DNA of 33,370 nucleotides from Kangiellaceae bacterium (GTDB taxonomy: Bacteria > Pseudomonadota > Gammaproteobacteria > Enterobacterales > Kangiellaceae). Below the pieces are notes generated by a model, which did not search any database, was not told where the DNA came from, and worked only from the letters and a program-made list of their open reading frames with translations. This document shows, piece by piece, positions 30,771-33,370 of the stretch. The position numbers were made by a program, and so were the translations under genes. Each line of letters opens with the position of its first letter. Position 1 is the first letter of the stretch. The stretch spans positions 1 through 33,370 of the forward strand of contig JAHRVB010000179.1 of assembly GCA_019090895.1 (NCBI GenBank). The letters are read 5' to 3'.

Positions 30771-33370
30771 CTACCAAGTGTCAATAAATGAACGTTTTTT
30801 CCCTGATTGTAAGTTTAGTTTTGGCATTGCTCTTAGACCCCTTAGTACCCACTTTCTAGTATCAACAGGATCGATCACTGCATCTATCTCCATATAGCTT
30901 GCCATATTCAGTGCTTTGCCATTTTCATAAGCTTTATCAACTAACAACTTAAACATCTCGTCTCGTTCTGTTTTACTTTTTGCTGCTGCGAGTTGTTTAG
31001 TGAAAGCCAAAGTGATTGCACCTTCTATTCCCATGGCTCCAAACTCACCTGTCGGCCACGAAGCTGTAAATACTGGAGAATGCATACTGCCGGCTGCCAT
31101 AGCTTGAGCACCTAATCCGTACCCCTTACGCAAAACAATTGTAAAAAATGGAACCGTTAGACTTGCCGCGACAACAAAGATCCTAGCAATGTGACGGACC
31201 GTTGCTTGCTTTTCTGCCTCAGGACCCACCATAAAGCCAGGTGTATCACAGAGCGAAATAATCGGGATATCAAAGGCATCGCACAATTGCATGAAACGAG
31301 ATATTTTATCGCCGGAAACGGCGTCAATGGCTCCTCCCAAGAAATTTGGATTGTTGGCAATCAGACCAAAAGGTTTTCCTTCGATTCTGACAAATGAAGT
31401 GATAATACCGGGAGCAAACTCACGACGTATTTCTAAAACAGAGTCGCTATCCGCAATAGTGTTAATTACATCTCTGATGTTATATATCCGCATCCTATTT
31501 TGTGGAATATAATGTCTTAGTTTACGCTGATCATCACTTTGCCAGTCAGGTGTTTCTCCCTGAAAATAAGATAAGTATTTTTTGGCGACAGCAACAGCCT
31601 CTGCTTCATTTTCAACCAAAATATCAATCACCCCATTAGGCGATTGCATAGTAACCGGCCCGACTTCCTCGGCACGGAATTTTCCTAAACCACCACCTTC
31701 TATCATTGCCGGACCAGCCATTCCGATAGACGCCGAAGCAGTCGCGATGATGACATCGCATACACCTAATAACGCAGCGTTTCCTGCAAAGCAACGACCG
31801 GCAGCAATTCCGACCGTAGGTACCAATCCAGATAGTGCAGCCATAGCGACAAACGTATGGCAATCTAAACCCGCTATCCCATTGAAGTCTGTATCTGATG
31901 GCCTTCCGCCGCCGCCTTCAGCAAATAAAATAACAGGGATACGCCACTCTTTAGCGAGCCCAAGCATTCTATCCATTTTCTTATGATTCATAACTCCCTG
32001 GGTACCAGCAAATACGGTGTAGTCATATGCCATCGCAATACAACGAGATGTATTATGATCAAACAGAGAACTATTAATGCTGCCCGTTCCAGCAACTAAA
32101 CCGTCAGCCGGGCTAACTTCCTTCAATTCGTCGACAGAAAATCGTTTGCGCTGAGCAGCTATTATCATCGCTCCGTATTCATTAAAACTGTCTTCATCCA
32201 GCAAGTCGTTTATATTTTCTCGCGCAGTACGCATGCCTATTTTATGACGTTTGTGGACTGCATTAGGTCGTGCCTGGTCATATAGTTTCTCATGACGCTC
32301 TAATACTTCAGACAAATCGTCTCGTATGCTATCTAAGTCTAACTCTTCTTCTGAATGTGATTCGGTTGCGTTTACTTCGGAAAGAGCAATAACAAACATC
32401 AACTGTTCGCAATCAATCGGTAAATTAATCTCTGAGGCAATGGTAACTATTGTTCCGCTATACGGAGCGATGACAGGAAACTCCATTTTCATTGCTTCGA
32501 GGTGGGCTAGTGTTTGCCCTTCAAATACCGAGTCTCCTTCATTAACACATAGTTCGACTAGAACACCTACACTAGGAGATAACACCCCTTCGCAGCCGCT
32601 AGGAATTTCTATTTCATTAGTAGCATCTCGAACACCATCAATTTTGGTGGGGTTAAAACATAATTCGGGGTGAGATTGTTTATTCAATAAATCAGCAAGG
32701 TGCTGCTCGATAAATCGAGTTGTTATATTATTTTCTTTTACTTTCGTATGTTGCAATAAATTTAAAAGTATTGTTTTATTGGTGTCTATTCCTTCAATGA
32801 CAAACTCACGCAGCGCTCTGTGCGTTTTATTAATTGTCGTTAAATAATCATTCCCTCTAACAATCAATTTAGCAATCAGGGAATCGTATGCAGGCGTGAC
32901 GTGATAATTTTGGTATCCATAACCATCGACACGTACACCTAACCCAGCAGACGTTTGATAATTAGTTAATACGCCTGTAGTCGGGCTAACGCTTCCACTC
33001 GCTGACATTAATTCGGCATTAATACGTACTTGTATGGCATAACCATTCTTTTTTGGAGGAAGAACCAAATCTAACTCCTCTAAGGTACAGCCTTCAGCTA
33101 ATTGCACTTGCAATTGAACTAAGTCTAACCCAGTAATTTCTTCAGTCACCGTATGTTCAACTTGTATCCGAGGATTAGCTTCCATAAAGTAAAAACTACG
33201 ATTATTTTTTGCGTCAAGTAAAAACTCAAATGTCCCTAATCCTTGATATTTCACCCTCGAAGCTAACTTTAATGCTGAGGAAATTATACTCTGTCGAGTG
33301 TCTTCATCTAATGTAGGGCTAGGCGCTACTTCTAGTAGCTTTTGATGATTCCGTTGTAAAGTACATTCTC
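30771..33370 (-). CDS. Single-chain biotin-dependent acyl-CoA carboxylase (partial, N-terminus beyond the window)
   Basis: This is the C-terminal 865 residues of a fused carboxylase; the reading frame runs off the right edge without a start. The GTG at 33254 is internal: the frame continues upstream with biotin-carboxylase sequence (ECTLQRNHQKLLEVAPSP). In order it has the C-terminal half of biotin carboxylase (EANPRIQVEHTVTEE, then INAE), a biotinyl domain with EAMKM (biotin Lys codon at 32487-32489), and a complete carboxyltransferase domain (GIAAGRCFAGNAALLG, CDTPGFMVGPEAE) ending RKRSFIDTW. Fusions of all three activities on one chain resemble single-chain long-chain acyl-CoA carboxylases. 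Candidate substrates are acetyl-, propionyl- or longer acyl-CoA; sequence alone does not decide. It is convergent with nnrS. Confidence 0.93.
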   Translation of the reverse strand, partial: ECTLQRNHQKLLEVAPSPTLDEDTRQSIISSALKLASRVKYQGLGTFEFLLDAKNNRSFYFMEANPRIQVEHTVTEEITGLDLVQLQVQLAEGCTLEELDLVLPPKKNGYAIQVRINAELMSASGSVSPTTGVLTNYQTSAGLGVRVDGYGYQNYHVTPAYDSLIAKLIVRGNDYLTTINKTHRALREFVIEGIDTNKTILLNLLQHTKVKENNITTRFIEQHLADLLNKQSHPELCFNPTKIDGVRDATNEIEIPSGCEGVLSPSVGVLVELCVNEGDSVFEGQTLAHLEAMKMEFPVIAPYSGTIVTIASEINLPIDCEQLMFVIALSEVNATESHSEEELDLDSIRDDLSEVLERHEKLYDQARPNAVHKRHKIGMRTARENINDLLDEDSFNEYGAMIIAAQRKRFSVDELKEVSPADGLVAGTGSINSSLFDHNTSRCIAMAYDYTVFAGTQGVMNHKKMDRMLGLAKEWRIPVILFAEGGGGRPSDTDFNGIAGLDCHTFVAMAALSGLVPTVGIAAGRCFAGNAALLGVCDVIIATASASIGMAGPAMIEGGGLGKFRAEEVGPVTMQSPNGVIDILVENEAEAVAVAKKYLSYFQGETPDWQSDDQRKLRHYIPQNRMRIYNIRDVINTIADSDSVLEIRREFAPGIITSFVRIEGKPFGLIANNPNFLGGAIDAVSGDKISRFMQLCDAFDIPIISLCDTPGFMVGPEAEKQATVRHIARIFVVAASLTVPFFTIVLRKGYGLGAQAMAAGSMHSPVFTASWPTGEFGAMGIEGAITLAFTKQLAAAKSKTERDEMFKLLVDKAYENGKALNMASYMEIDAVIDPVDTRKWVLRGLRAMPKLNLQSGKKRSFIDTW

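Noticed and set aside
31582..31986. A 134-codon plus-strand frame, and a similar one at 32326-32673
   Set aside because: Both are antisense to the well-supported carboxylase and show no motif, signal or ribosome-binding site.
33254..33254. GTG at 33254 as the start of the carboxylase
   Set aside because: The frame continues upstream to the window edge with clear biotin-carboxylase sequence, so the GTG is an internal Val codon.

Overview
The window looks like a chromosomal segment of a low-GC (about 40%), probably marine gammaproteobacterium. The conserved run hisS-yfgM-bamB-der, YajQ, MgtE, NnrS and TonB-dependent outer-membrane uptake all point to Gammaproteobacteria. Kangiellaceae or Aliikangiella-like bacteria are my best guess, which is inference only. 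I see no rRNA, tRNA, CRISPR array, insertion sequence or phage gene.

Layout. (1) 35-2461: a TonB-dependent receptor on the minus strand, then a 505-bp divergent intergenic region with two palindromes. (2) 2967-4339: a two-gene plus-strand operon of a membrane-anchored CxxxxC protein and a site-2-protease-like M50 protein. (3) 4380-9220, minus strand: an S9 prolyl-oligopeptidase-family peptidase, a Sel1-repeat protein, a DUF1653 protein, an ECF sigma factor and a four-helix membrane protein that may be its anti-sigma factor. (4) 9486-12095, plus strand: a BPSS1780-like membrane protein and a 7TM protein with a degenerate GGDEF domain. These converge on yajQ, whose family binds c-di-GMP. (5) 12912-16683: mgtE, a GNAT acetyltransferase, a YaiI/DUF188 protein and an M19 dipeptidase. 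(6) 16818-21636: the housekeeping block der, bamB, yfgM, hisS, all on the minus strand. (7) 21795-29221: an accessory locus, described below. (8) 29423-30628: nnrS with an FNR/DNR-type site. (9) 30771 to the right edge: a single-chain biotin carboxylase-BCCP-carboxyltransferase, cut by the window end.

The most interesting part is region 7. A ToxR/CadC-like regulator (OmpR-type winged helix, one membrane helix, TPR-rich extracytoplasmic part) sits between a minus-strand gene for a small basic Cys-rich secreted protein and a divergent plus-strand set of three exported proteins: a small W/Y-motif protein, a probable outer-membrane beta-barrel, and a secreted protein with a C-terminal Ig/FnIII-like segment. 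Each of the three promoter regions carries a short array of TTCAA direct repeats at a 10-11 bp period. All three arrays have the same orientation relative to the gene they precede. OmpR-fold regulators typically bind such direct repeats, so the regulator probably controls itself and both flanking transcripts as one envelope or surface regulon. I do not recognise this system as a named one.

Several genes use GTG or TTG starts (the receptor, 2967, 9486, the GNAT protein, yfgM, hisS, 25669). In several others a longer reading frame begins upstream of, or inside, the ribosome-binding site, and I placed the start at the downstream ATG (9220, 12633, 16683, 22250).
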